A stretch of 14,366 nucleotides of DNA from the NCBI GenBank assembly GCA_028717525.1, contig JAQUNT010000012.1, positions 1 to 14,366 on the forward strand, in the 5' to 3' direction. Origin of the DNA: Elusimicrobiota bacterium (GTDB lineage: Bacteria; Elusimicrobiota; Elusimicrobia; UBA1565; UBA9628). The notes below the pieces were generated by a model that saw nothing but the letters and a program-made list of their open reading frames with translations, was not told the origin of the DNA and did not search any database. Made by a program: the position numbers and the translations under genes. Of the stretch, positions 1 through 6,433 are shown one piece after another (positions within the stretch are counted from its first letter, which is position 1; every line of letters starts with the position of its first letter).

Positions 1-1274
1 GGGGGGCTCATGGGGGAGAGGTCCACGGCCGCGCCGGGCAAAGAGGCGAAGGCGCGACAGGTGGCAACGAAGAGCCGGGCCAGGCAGCCCAGGACCGGGC
101 CGGAAGGGAGCCAGGCTCCTGACAGCCAGGCGATGAATCCCGCCGCCATGAACAGCCCCGAAGATGGGACCAAGACGAGGTTGGCTAGGACCCCGACCAC
201 GGAGCCGCGGCCGAAGGTGTTGGCGAAGATGGGCCAGAGCATGATCTGGACGATGACGCTGACCGCGCCGACGCAGGCCAGGCGGCCGAGCCAGCGGGGA
301 AGTCCATGGAACGCTTTCTGGACCCGGGGCATGGCCGTGATCAGGCCCAGAACCGCCGCATAAGTCATCTGAAAGCCTGTATTGAAAAGCTCCCGAGGTT
401 CCCAGAGCAAAGTCAGCAAAGCGGCGAGTACTGTGGCCTGAAAGGCCCCAGATTCGCGACCGCAAGTCAGGAATATCCCGATAGCCGTCCCTCCCCAGAA
501 CGCCCTGGTGTAAGGGGGGTCAGCCCCCACCATCAATGTATAGAATCCTCCGACGATAAATGTCAGGGCCAAGCGGGGTATGGGGCGCATGCTCAGCGCC
601 GTGGCCAAAAAGGCCACAGCAAGCATTACGAAGGCCACCTTGGCTCCGGATGGCACGATGAGATGCGTGGCTCCGGCATCCTGGATGACGCGGTTCCAGT
701 CGCGGCGCAGGGGACCTTTGTAGCCCAGGCACAGTCCTGCGAACACGCGGGCTTCGTCCTTGGGAATGGTCTTATCGAAGAATCCTTCCCAGGACTGGCG
801 GGCGCCTTCGGCCCAGGCCCTGGGAAGCCAGGCCCAGGGCGGGGGGCCGAGGATTTTCAGGTTTTGCGCGCTCATGACCGCAGAGGCGCCCCGGTCCTCC
901 AGGAAGCCCTTTTCGTCGAATTCCCCGGGATTGCGGGGTGAGCGCGGCCGGCGCAGGCTGCCCTGGAGCCGGAGCAGCGTGCCGGGGCGCAGGACGGACC
1001 AGTCTTTTCCCTTTGGGAGGTAGGCTAGCAGTTCGTACGGGAAGGGGCCTCCATCCAGGGATTCGGCGGCCACAAAGACCTTTTGGCCGCGGAAGTCCTC
1101 CTTGAGGGGGGAGACGACCCGGCCTTGCACTGCGGCGTCATCCAGGACCCAGCGGCCGGAGAATTCCGGAGGCGGAAGGACCCGGAAGAAGCCGAGGCTG
1201 CGCAATATGAGGAGAATAGCGACATAGCCCAGCAGGCACAGGAACAGGGGCCGGCGCAGGTACGACAGGGGCAT
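1..1274 (-). CDS. comEC: ComEC/Rec2-type competence DNA channel (partial, C-terminus off the window)
   Basis: An uninterrupted minus-strand frame runs from ATG at 1274 to the window edge (424 residues visible; last complete codon ends at base 3). ComEC is the inner-membrane channel that passes single-stranded DNA into the cytoplasm during transformation. Seen: an N-terminal hydrophobic segment (about residues 9-30); a DUF4131-like region around 45-135 with the hallmark NPGEFDEKGFLEDRG (115-129); then a multi-membrane Competence domain with HLIVPSGAKV (204-213), GFQMTYAAVLGL (300-311) and NLVLVPSSGLFMAAG (365-379). The usual C-terminal metallo-beta-lactamase domain would lie beyond base 1, so full length cannot be judged. 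The start is the only ATG after an in-frame upstream stop; no Shine-Dalgarno is visible, but a TATATA lies 4 bases upstream. Codon use is less GC-biased than in the neighbours (ATA, ACA, AAT appear). The family call is secure; competence activity is inferred. Confidence 0.9.
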   Translation of the reverse strand, partial: MPLSYLRRPLFLCLLGYVAILLILRSLGFFRVLPPPEFSGRWVLDDAAVQGRVVSPLKEDFRGQKVFVAAESLDGGPFPYELLAYLPKGKDWSVLRPGTLLRLQGSLRRPRSPRNPGEFDEKGFLEDRGASAVMSAQNLKILGPPPWAWLPRAWAEGARQSWEGFFDKTIPKDEARVFAGLCLGYKGPLRRDWNRVIQDAGATHLIVPSGAKVAFVMLAVAFLATALSMRPIPRLALTFIVGGFYTLMVGADPPYTRAFWGGTAIGIFLTCGRESGAFQATVLAALLTLLWEPRELFNTGFQMTYAAVLGLITAMPRVQKAFHGLPRWLGRLACVGAVSVIVQIMLWPIFANTFGRGSVVGVLANLVLVPSSGLFMAAGFIAWLSGAWLPSGPVLGCLARLFVATCRAFASLPGAAVDLSPMSP

Positions 1275-1308
1275 ACCATATATACGAGCCTGGCCCGGGA
1301 AAGTTCCA

Positions 1309-1317
1309 TGCTAGAAT
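1309..1317 (+). promoter_or_regulatory. Extended -10 promoter element close to the 1324 ATG
   Basis: TGC followed by TAGAAT (1312-1317) matches an extended -10 (TGnTATAAT). Only six bases separate it from the ATG at 1324, so transcription would start at or within a base or two of the start codon. No convincing -35 lies 16-18 bases upstream and there is no Shine-Dalgarno. The same layout occurs before the genes starting at 6352 and 11254. Confidence 0.5.
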
Positions 1318-1323
1318 AGCCCC

Positions 1324-2706
1324 ATGATGAAGATAGCGGTCCTCGCCGCGCTGCTCTCTCCGGCCCGCGCTGCCATAGACGGCGCCTTGGTGGCCAAGCT
1401 CAAGCCCACGGTGGTCAACATCGAAAGGTCCTGGACCGTGGGCCTCAACAGCGAGGGCTCCGGCCGCGGCCGAGCCTCGGGCTTCATCGTAGACGCGGCG
1501 CGGGGCATCATCGCCACCAACCACCATGTGGCTGGCTCGGGCCCGAGCCTGTTTAAGATCGTCTTCGCCAACGGCCAGTCCACGGACGCGCGCCTGCTGC
1601 ACTACGACCCCTGGCACGACTTCGCCTTCCTCAAGGTGGAGCCGGGACGGCTGGGCTTCCCCCTGCGGGAGGCGGCTCTGGGCGACTCCTTCGCGCTGCG
1701 GGAGCAGGACGACGTGGTCATGATCGGCAACAACGACGTGCACGAGTACTCGGTCAAGTTCGGCAAGGTCTCCAACCTGGTCCTGGAGAAGGGCGTGCGC
1801 CATTCCGCCGCCATCCAGACCACCTTCGACCGGGCCGGAGGCTCCAGCGGCAGCCCGGTCTTCGACAGCCGCGGCCGGGCCGTGGCCCTGCACTTCGCGG
1901 GCACGGAGACCACCAGCTTCGAGCTCAAGATCGACTACCTCAAGGACGCTTTGGTCCGGCTCCAGGCCGGGGCGCCGGTGCGCCGGGGCGACGCGGGCCT
2001 GGAGCTCGGCCTCATCCTGGTCTCGGATGCCCGGAAGCACTTCCGCCTGCCCGAGGCCCTGGCCCGCCGGGTCCTGGCTTTGCGCCCGGGGCTCAAGTAC
2101 ATGATCTCGGTCGGCTCGCGCGTCCCGGGCACGCCGGCCTCCGACAAGCTCCTGCCCGGGGACCAGATCCTGTCCGTGGACGGCGCCTGGGTCGGCGACG
2201 ACCTCTACCGGTTCGACCGCATCGTAGACGGCAAGGTGGGCGGGGAGGTGGAGGTGCGGGCCGTGCGCGCCGGGGAGGAGCTCACGGTGCGCCTGCCGGT
2301 GCGCGACGCGGAGGCGCTCAAGGCGACGCGCTTTGCGCGCTTCGCGGGAGGGGTGCTGCAGGAGCTGACCCCGGAGCTGCGCCTGCGGCACGACCTGCGC
2401 TCGGATGGGGTGTTCCTGAGCGCGGCCGAGACGGGCTCGTCCATGTCCTTCCTGGGCCGGGGCCGCAACGAGCGCTACCTCATCGTCATAGAGGGCGTCA
2501 ACGGCAGGCCCACCCCGGACCTGGACGCCTTCATCGCGGCCACGCGGGGCCTGCGGGACCGGGAGCACGCCTACTTCATCGTGCAGGATAAGAACGAGAC
2601 CAAGACCGACATCAAGGCCGTGCCGGTGACCTTGGACCTGAGGTATTCGCCGCTCGAGGTCTGGGAGTGGTCGCCGCAGAAGCTGGACTGGGTGAAGACG
2701 CCGTGA
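1324..2706 (+). CDS. Exported HtrA/Deg-like trypsin-fold serine protease with PDZ region
   Basis: A 460-residue protein with an N-terminal signal peptide (residues 1 to about 16, ending SPARA), so it probably acts in the periplasm. The catalytic triad is readable: H68 in ATNHHVA, D99 in WHDFAFLKV, and S175 in GGSSGSPVFD. The usual HtrA motif is GNSGGP; GSSGSP followed by AVALHFAG (187-194) resembles the Nma111/Deg7 branch as I remember it. A PDZ-like domain spans about 255-330 (LLPGDQILSVDGAWV, 277-291). A second repeat-like segment at about 340-435 starts AGGVLQELTP and includes GVNGRPTPDLDAF. By family knowledge it should cleave unfolded or specific envelope proteins. ATG at 1324 is followed by a second ATG at 1327; either gives the same signal peptide. 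Its stop overlaps the next gene's start by 4 bases (GTGA), so the two are probably translationally coupled. Confidence 0.87.
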   Translation: MMKIAVLAALLSPARAAIDGALVAKLKPTVVNIERSWTVGLNSEGSGRGRASGFIVDAARGIIATNHHVAGSGPSLFKIVFANGQSTDARLLHYDPWHDFAFLKVEPGRLGFPLREAALGDSFALREQDDVVMIGNNDVHEYSVKFGKVSNLVLEKGVRHSAAIQTTFDRAGGSSGSPVFDSRGRAVALHFAGTETTSFELKIDYLKDALVRLQAGAPVRRGDAGLELGLILVSDARKHFRLPEALARRVLALRPGLKYMISVGSRVPGTPASDKLLPGDQILSVDGAWVGDDLYRFDRIVDGKVGGEVEVRAVRAGEELTVRLPVRDAEALKATRFARFAGGVLQELTPELRLRHDLRSDGVFLSAAETGSSMSFLGRGRNERYLIVIEGVNGRPTPDLDAFIAATRGLRDREHAYFIVQDKNETKTDIKAVPVTLDLRYSPLEVWEWSPQKLDWVKTP

Positions 2707-3767
2707 TCCATCTCGCCCTGCTGCTCGCCGCGCTCCTGGCCCCGGCCCGGGCCGCGGAGCCCGCTTTGACCAAGGACGACGCCTCGCGCTTCGCCAAGCT
2801 GGCCTTGGCCTGCGTGCGCAAGGAGTTCCCGAACAAGCCGGACCACGTGATGAAGGACGCGGCGGACGTGCGCGGCCCCAAGGCCCAGCACCCCGCGTTC
2901 TACGGCTGCTACGACTGGCACTCCTGCGTGCACGGCCACTGGCTGCTCGTGCGCATCCTCAAGGAGTACCCGGACCTGCCCGAGGCCAAAGACATCCGCG
3001 CGGCCTTAAACGAGAACCTCACCGCGGAGAACATCAAGGGCGAGCTGGACTACCTGGAGGGCCCGGAGCGCAAGGGCTTCGAGCGTACCTACGGCTGGGC
3101 CTGGCTGTTCAAGCTGGAGGCCGAACTGCGCTACTTCGACGACCATGACGCGGTGCGCTGGTTCACGGCGCTCAAGCCTTTGGCCGGCGCCCTGGCGGCC
3201 CGCTACGCCGAGTTCCTGCCCAAGCAGACCTATCCCATCCGCACGGGCGTGCATCCCAACACCGCCTTCGCTCTGGGCTTCGCCTTGGACTACGCCCTGG
3301 CCATGAACGACGTCAAGCTCGCGGTGCTGCTGGTGCAGCGCAGCCAGGACTACTTCCTCAAGGACCGTGCCTATCCCGCGGCCTGGGAGCCGAGCGGAGA
3401 GGATTTCTTCTCGCCCGCTTTGATGGAGGCGGACCTGATGCGCCGGGCGCTTAAGCCCGGAGAGTTCCCGGCCTGGTTCCACGCCTTCCTGCCCAGGCTT
3501 CCCAAGAACCTGGCGGAGCCGGCCAAGGTCACGGACCGCTCGGACCCCAGGCTGGTGCACCTCGACGGCCTCAACCTCTCCCGCGCCTGGGCCATGCGCA
3601 GCATCGCCGCGGCTTTGCCCAGGAAGGACCCCCTGCGCAAGGCCCTGGCGGAGTCAGCGGAGCGCCACGCCCGGGCCGGCCTGGCCAACGTGGCCAGCGG
3701 GCACTACGAGGGCGAGCATTGGCTGGCCAGCTTCGCCGTCTACCTGCTCTCCACGCCCCGGCCCTGA
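2703..3767 (+). CDS. Exported DUF2891 family protein
   Basis: A 354-residue protein starting at GTG 2703, inside the stop of the upstream protease gene (GTGA overlap). This start places a clean signal peptide (MIHLALLLAALLAPARA, residues 1-17) at the N-terminus; an ATG at 2667 would add 12 unrelated residues and was rejected. The mature protein carries what I recognise as DUF2891 signatures: HPAFYGCYDWHSCVHGHW (63-80), RTYGWAWLFKLEAEL (128-142), GVHPNTAFAL (182-191), EPSGEDFFSPALMEADL (229-245) and GHYEGEHWLASFAVYLLS (333-350). The regular helices with Trp/His/Glu-rich turns suggest an alpha/alpha toroid like those that bind sugars or peptides; this is inference. Function is unknown. Coupling to an exported serine protease suggests a shared envelope role. 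Confidence 0.82.
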   Translation: MIHLALLLAALLAPARAAEPALTKDDASRFAKLALACVRKEFPNKPDHVMKDAADVRGPKAQHPAFYGCYDWHSCVHGHWLLVRILKEYPDLPEAKDIRAALNENLTAENIKGELDYLEGPERKGFERTYGWAWLFKLEAELRYFDDHDAVRWFTALKPLAGALAARYAEFLPKQTYPIRTGVHPNTAFALGFALDYALAMNDVKLAVLLVQRSQDYFLKDRAYPAAWEPSGEDFFSPALMEADLMRRALKPGEFPAWFHAFLPRLPKNLAEPAKVTDRSDPRLVHLDGLNLSRAWAMRSIAAALPRKDPLRKALAESAERHARAGLANVASGHYEGEHWLASFAVYLLSTPRP

Positions 3768-3779
3768 CCGCGAAATCGT

Positions 3780-3815
3780 AAAAACGTGAAAACCAGGCAC
3801 CACATTCACATTTTG
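3780..3815. repeat. Short imperfect inverted repeat (REP-like hairpin)
   Basis: AAAACGTGAA (3781-3790) pairs with TTCACATTTT (3805-3814) except for one position, around a 14-base loop containing CCAGGCACCACA. It lies 13 bases after the DUF2891 stop and directly before the next promoter's -35. The mismatch is C-A on the plus strand and a G-U wobble on the minus strand. It is AT-rich compared with the surroundings. It could be a REP-like element or serve as a weak terminator for the 1324-3767 operon. Copy number elsewhere in the genome is unknown. Confidence 0.5.
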
Positions 3816-3844
3816 TTGACTTGTTGGGCCCAAAGACCTAGAAT
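3816..3844 (+). promoter_or_regulatory. Sigma-70-type promoter of the cysteine protease gene
   Basis: TTGACT (3816-3821) and TAGAAT (3839-3844) are separated by exactly 17 bases and match the housekeeping consensus well. A start site near 3851 would leave a leader of about 35 bases with AGGAGG at 3872-3877. The -10 overlaps a small inverted repeat, CCTAG (3837-3841) and CTAGG (3848-3852), which might be an operator but is too short to call. Confidence 0.65.
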
Positions 3845-3884
3845 CGCCTAGGACTTTAAGGCGCGCGACGCAGGAGGCATACCG

Positions 3885-4895
3885 GTGAAGAATCTTTCCC
3901 TCGCTTTGATCTTCGGCCTTTCCCTTTCGGCGCCGGCCGGCGCGCAGGAGATACAGATGCTCTCCGGCGGCCCGGACGAGCGGATCTCCCAGGTCCAGTC
4001 CGCCATCGAGAAGAAGGGCGCCAAGTGGGTCGCGGGCGAGACCTCCCTGTCCCGGATGTCCGAGGCGCAGTGGGACCTGCGCCTGGGCGCCAGCCTGGAG
4101 GCTCCCGCCGACGCGCCCAAGATCGAGATGATGATGAGCGAGGACCTGCCCCCGCGCATCGACTGGCGCGACCACGGCGGCAAGTTCGTGACCGGCATCC
4201 GGGACCAGAAGAAGTGCGGTAGCTGCTGGGCCTTCGCCATGACCGGGGCCCTGGAGTCCAACGTCCTCATCTCGCGCCACTGGTCGGGCAAGGACATGGA
4301 CCTTTCCGAGCAGGTCCTGGTCTCCTGCTCCTGGGTCGGCTCCTGCAAGGGCGGCCGGCTCTTCCCCACCTTCATCAAGAGCAAGGGCCTGCCGCCCGAG
4401 GCCGATTACCCCTACATCGCGGCCAACGGGGACTGCGACGCGGCCGCGCCGGGCTGGAAGAGCCGCGCCTACAAGATCGGTTCCTGGGGCCTGGTGAGCG
4501 GAAAGCTGGAGACCATCAAGGCGGCTTTGGCCCAGTACGGGCCTTTGCCCACCGCCTACCTGGTCTACGAGGACTTCATGCACTACAAGTCCGGGGTCTA
4601 CACCCACGTCTCCGGCAAGCAGCTCGGCGGCCACGCCGTGCTCCTGGTAGGCTACGACGACAAGGAGCAGTGCTTCATCGTCAAGAACTCCTGGGGCCCG
4701 GACTGGGGCGAGGGCGGCTTCTTCCGCATCGCCTACTCCGAGATGTCGACCGACGTGAAGTTCGGTCTGATGACCGTGGCCTACAAGTCTCCCGCGCTGC
4801 ACAAGGCCCAGCTCATGTCCTCGGCCTCGGCCGATAGCGTGGACGCGGACGCCACGCTCGAGCTGCTAGAGCCCCTCCTGCAGAGCCGGCCCTGA
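3885..4895 (+). CDS. Exported papain-family (C1A) cysteine protease
   Basis: A 336-residue protein starting at GTG 3885, chosen because AGGAGG (3872-3877) sits 7 bases upstream and a signal peptide follows at once (residues 1 to about 20, ending APAGA). A propeptide-like stretch (about 35-85, AIEKKGAKWVAGETSLSRMS) precedes the mature enzyme, which begins near LPPRIDWRD (88-96). All papain catalytic residues are present: Q108 in RDQKKCGSCWAF with nucleophile C114, H250 in GGHAVLLVGYD, and N268 in VKNSWGPDWGEGGFF. DLSEQVLVSC (139-148) is another family hallmark, and further cysteines (C148, C154, C184) could form disulfides. It is probably a secreted or periplasmic endopeptidase activated by propeptide removal. 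A C-terminal tail of about 35 residues after the fold (from about 302) has no recognised match. It has its own promoter; a palindrome follows its stop. Confidence 0.92.
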   Translation: MKNLSLALIFGLSLSAPAGAQEIQMLSGGPDERISQVQSAIEKKGAKWVAGETSLSRMSEAQWDLRLGASLEAPADAPKIEMMMSEDLPPRIDWRDHGGKFVTGIRDQKKCGSCWAFAMTGALESNVLISRHWSGKDMDLSEQVLVSCSWVGSCKGGRLFPTFIKSKGLPPEADYPYIAANGDCDAAAPGWKSRAYKIGSWGLVSGKLETIKAALAQYGPLPTAYLVYEDFMHYKSGVYTHVSGKQLGGHAVLLVGYDDKEQCFIVKNSWGPDWGEGGFFRIAYSEMSTDVKFGLMTVAYKSPALHKAQLMSSASADSVDADATLELLEPLLQSRP

Positions 4896-4896
4896 T

Positions 4897-4946
4897 AATT
4901 CGGGGACACAAGACTTAATTCGAAATAAATCTTGTGTCCCTGGATT
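4897..4946. repeat. 50-base palindrome, left copy of a two-copy element
   Basis: A palindrome centred on TTCGAA (4919-4924), with arms GGGACACAAGA (4903-4913) and TCTTGTGTCCC (4930-4940). Off-pairs are A/A at 4918/4925, C/A at 4914/4929, and two positions that would be G-U wobbles in plus-strand RNA (4900/4943 and 4902/4941). It fills the gap between the convergent stops at 4895 and 4950, so it could act as a two-way terminator, although no T-run follows. A 94% identical copy in the opposite orientation lies at 6382-6433. Confidence 0.8.
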
Positions 4947-4949
4947 CGG

Positions 4950-5819
4950 TCAGAACCTGATGGCGGCGCTGGCGCCCGAGAAGCCGTGCTTGGGCGCGCC
5001 CCGGCCCGGGTCGTAGAGGCTGTAGAAGGCCGACAGTTCGAGCAGGCTCACCTTGGCGCTGGCCCCCGCGGTGTAGGTGCGCGCGGCCGGCTGGTCGGTC
5101 TTGAGGGAGCGCCATTCGAAGGTCGCGTAAGGCTTCACCACGGGCACGGTCCGGAAGGTCAGGCGCGCCTGCGCGCTGGTGTCCGGGAACCCGAAGGCCG
5201 TGGGGTTGGCGCCGGGCACCGCGGACGGCTCGATGGGCCGCAGCAGGCGCGGCAGGCTTCGGGTGTAGAAGCTCTGCGAGATGCTGGCGTCGAGGTTCAG
5301 GCCCAGCAGGCTCGCGGCGGCGAAGGCCGTGAGGTCGCTCTGGCCGGCGCTGAGCGGCCGGTCCGCGGCCGGGTTGCGCTGCTGCAGCTCGGCCAAGGAC
5401 TCCTGGTGGTTGATCTGGCGCAGGCCCAGGCCGAAGAGCAGGCGGGCCAGGCCGCCGGAGCTGCCTTCCGCGGGCTTGCGGGGGGCCCCGATCACGGCGT
5501 AGGTGGCATCCGCGGCGAAGGCGGCGTTCTGGTAGCCGTCCGCCTTGGGCGTGAAGGAGCCCTCCACGGCCAGGCCTAGGCGCTTGCCGGCCCAGCCCAC
5601 GCGGCCGGTGTAGACCTTGGTGGCCTTGACGAAGTCCGAGTGGTAGAAGGCGACGCTCGGGCGCACGTAGAGGCCCTCGTCCGCCCCCACTTCCACGAAG
5701 CCGGAGGCCGAGCTGTAGGCGTTGGCGCCGAAGCTGGTCTGCGTGCCCGCGTCCCAGTAGAGGGCGCGGGCCGGGCCGCAGGCGAACACGAGGCTGAGCA
5801 AAGCGAGGGTCGTTCTCAT
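4950..5819 (-). CDS. Predicted outer-membrane beta-barrel protein, unknown function
   Basis: A 289-residue protein starting at ATG 5819. This start gives an immediate signal peptide (MRTTLALLSLVFACGPARA, residues 1-19) and has AGGAG at 5827-5831, 7 bases upstream; the 44-residue upstream extension lacks both and overlaps the preceding gene. The mature chain is rich in alternating polar/hydrophobic stretches with aromatic girdle-like residues (for example SGFVEVGADEGLYVRPSVAF, then KPYATFEWRSL). It ends in GASAAIRF, and a C-terminal Phe is typical of substrates of the barrel assembly machinery. I recognise no named family; a porin-like or adhesive role is only possible. It lies 17 bases after the stop of the small exported protein gene at 5837-6352, so the two are probably one transcript. 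The stop faces the cysteine protease stop across the left palindrome. Confidence 0.72.
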   Translation of the reverse strand: MRTTLALLSLVFACGPARALYWDAGTQTSFGANAYSSASGFVEVGADEGLYVRPSVAFYHSDFVKATKVYTGRVGWAGKRLGLAVEGSFTPKADGYQNAAFAADATYAVIGAPRKPAEGSSGGLARLLFGLGLRQINHQESLAELQQRNPAADRPLSAGQSDLTAFAAASLLGLNLDASISQSFYTRSLPRLLRPIEPSAVPGANPTAFGFPDTSAQARLTFRTVPVVKPYATFEWRSLKTDQPAARTYTAGASAKVSLLELSAFYSLYDPGRGAPKHGFSGASAAIRF

Positions 5820-5836
5820 GACAGGGCTCCTGTGGT

Positions 5837-6352
5837 TCAAGGCAGGTTGGCGCGATGCAAGGACACGCCCAGACGCCGGCCGCCGCTGGGCGCGCCGCAG
5901 GCCAGGACCGGGAAGGGAGAGAAGTCGGCTTCGTTCAGGGAAGCGGTGCACAGGGCCGCGGCCGCTCCGGAGAGCTCCACCTGCACGCTGAAGTAGGGCG
6001 CTGCGGCGGGAGGGCGGAGGGCGTAGAAGTCGGCCTTGACCCGCAAGGTCTTGCCCGCGACCTGGTATTCGCGCTGCAGGCGTACCACGCGGAACTGGCC
6101 GGGTCCTTCGGGCAGGGGCAACTCCAGCGCCACGGGCTCGTTCTTGACGATGGCTGAGGGCAGACCGCAGTCCGGCGCGCAGACCTGGCTCCAGACCGAG
6201 AGCAAACCCTTGAGCGGGAGCACAGGCCGGCCCGCGACCGGGCCGGGCTGGGGCGGCGCCTGGAGCCCGAGCTTCTCCCAGTCCACGGCCGGCAGGCCGG
6301 CGCGGACAGAGCCCGGCAGGCAGAGGAGCAGGGCCGCCAGCACCAGCTTCAT
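5837..6352 (-). CDS. Small exported protein with four mature cysteines, unknown function
   Basis: A 171-residue protein starting at ATG 6352. This ATG gives a good signal peptide (MKLVLAALLLCLPGSVRA, residues 1-18); an ATG at 6397 would add residues translated from the palindrome and was rejected. The mature chain has a Pro-rich start (about 20-50), then a compact domain with C58 and C62 (VCAPDCGLP), C135 and C152, which could pair as disulfides in the periplasm. Alternating stretches such as RVVRLQREYQVAGKTLRVKADFYAL (positions 88-112, key residues listed only) suggest beta strands. No family is recognised. An extended -10 ends 7 bases before the ATG and no Shine-Dalgarno is seen. It precedes the outer-membrane barrel gene by 17 bases, so a partner or assembly role for that barrel is a reasonable inference. 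Confidence 0.68.
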   Translation of the reverse strand: MKLVLAALLLCLPGSVRAGLPAVDWEKLGLQAPPQPGPVAGRPVLPLKGLLSVWSQVCAPDCGLPSAIVKNEPVALELPLPEGPGQFRVVRLQREYQVAGKTLRVKADFYALRPPAAAPYFSVQVELSGAAAALCTASLNEADFSPFPVLACGAPSGGRRLGVSLHRANLP

Positions 6353-6359
6353 GGCCCGG

Positions 6360-6368
6360 ATTCTACCA
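6360..6368 (-). promoter_or_regulatory. Extended -10 promoter element close to the 6352 ATG
   Basis: On the minus strand TGG precedes TAGAAT (6365 down to 6360), seven bases before the ATG at 6352. This fits an extended -10 with transcription starting at or beside the start codon. No good -35 is present, since the GC-rich end of the palindrome lies there. No Shine-Dalgarno is visible. Confidence 0.5.
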
Positions 6369-6381
6369 AATAGGCCGCCGC

Positions 6382-6433
6382 AAATCCGGGGACACAAGAC
6401 TTATTTCGAATTAAGTCTTGTGTCCCCGGATTT
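6382..6433. repeat. 52-base near-perfect palindrome, right copy of the element
   Basis: Arms of 26 bases meet at TTCGAA (6405-6410), with a single mismatched pair (T/T at 6404/6411). The conserved off-centre core reads TTAATTCGAAATAA on the minus strand here but on the plus strand in the left copy, so the two copies are in opposite orientation. The last base of the palindrome is the final base of the stop codon of the 740-residue gene. It may serve as that operon's terminator or be a mobile REP-like element. Confidence 0.85.

Noticed and set aside
306..941. Plus-strand frames at 10-363 and 306-941, and a 94-codon minus frame at 1025-1309
   Set aside because: The comEC frame runs unbroken through the whole stretch with family motifs, so these are shadows in other frames.
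1138..2568. A 476-codon minus-strand frame opposite the serine protease, plus similar long antisense frames at 3654-4802, 9768-11192 and 12941-14284
   Set aside because: All lie antisense to genes with recognisable catalytic or family motifs and show only compositional bias. Long antisense frames are expected at this GC content.
5820..5951. N-terminal extension of the outer-membrane barrel protein to an ATG at 5951
   Set aside because: The extra 44 residues overlap the upstream gene and would hide the signal peptide; ATG 5819 has AGGAG at good spacing.
4897..6433. A complete insertion sequence bounded by the palindromes
   Set aside because: Neither enclosed gene resembles a transposase or recombinase and no target-site duplication is evident, so I report repeats rather than a mobile element.
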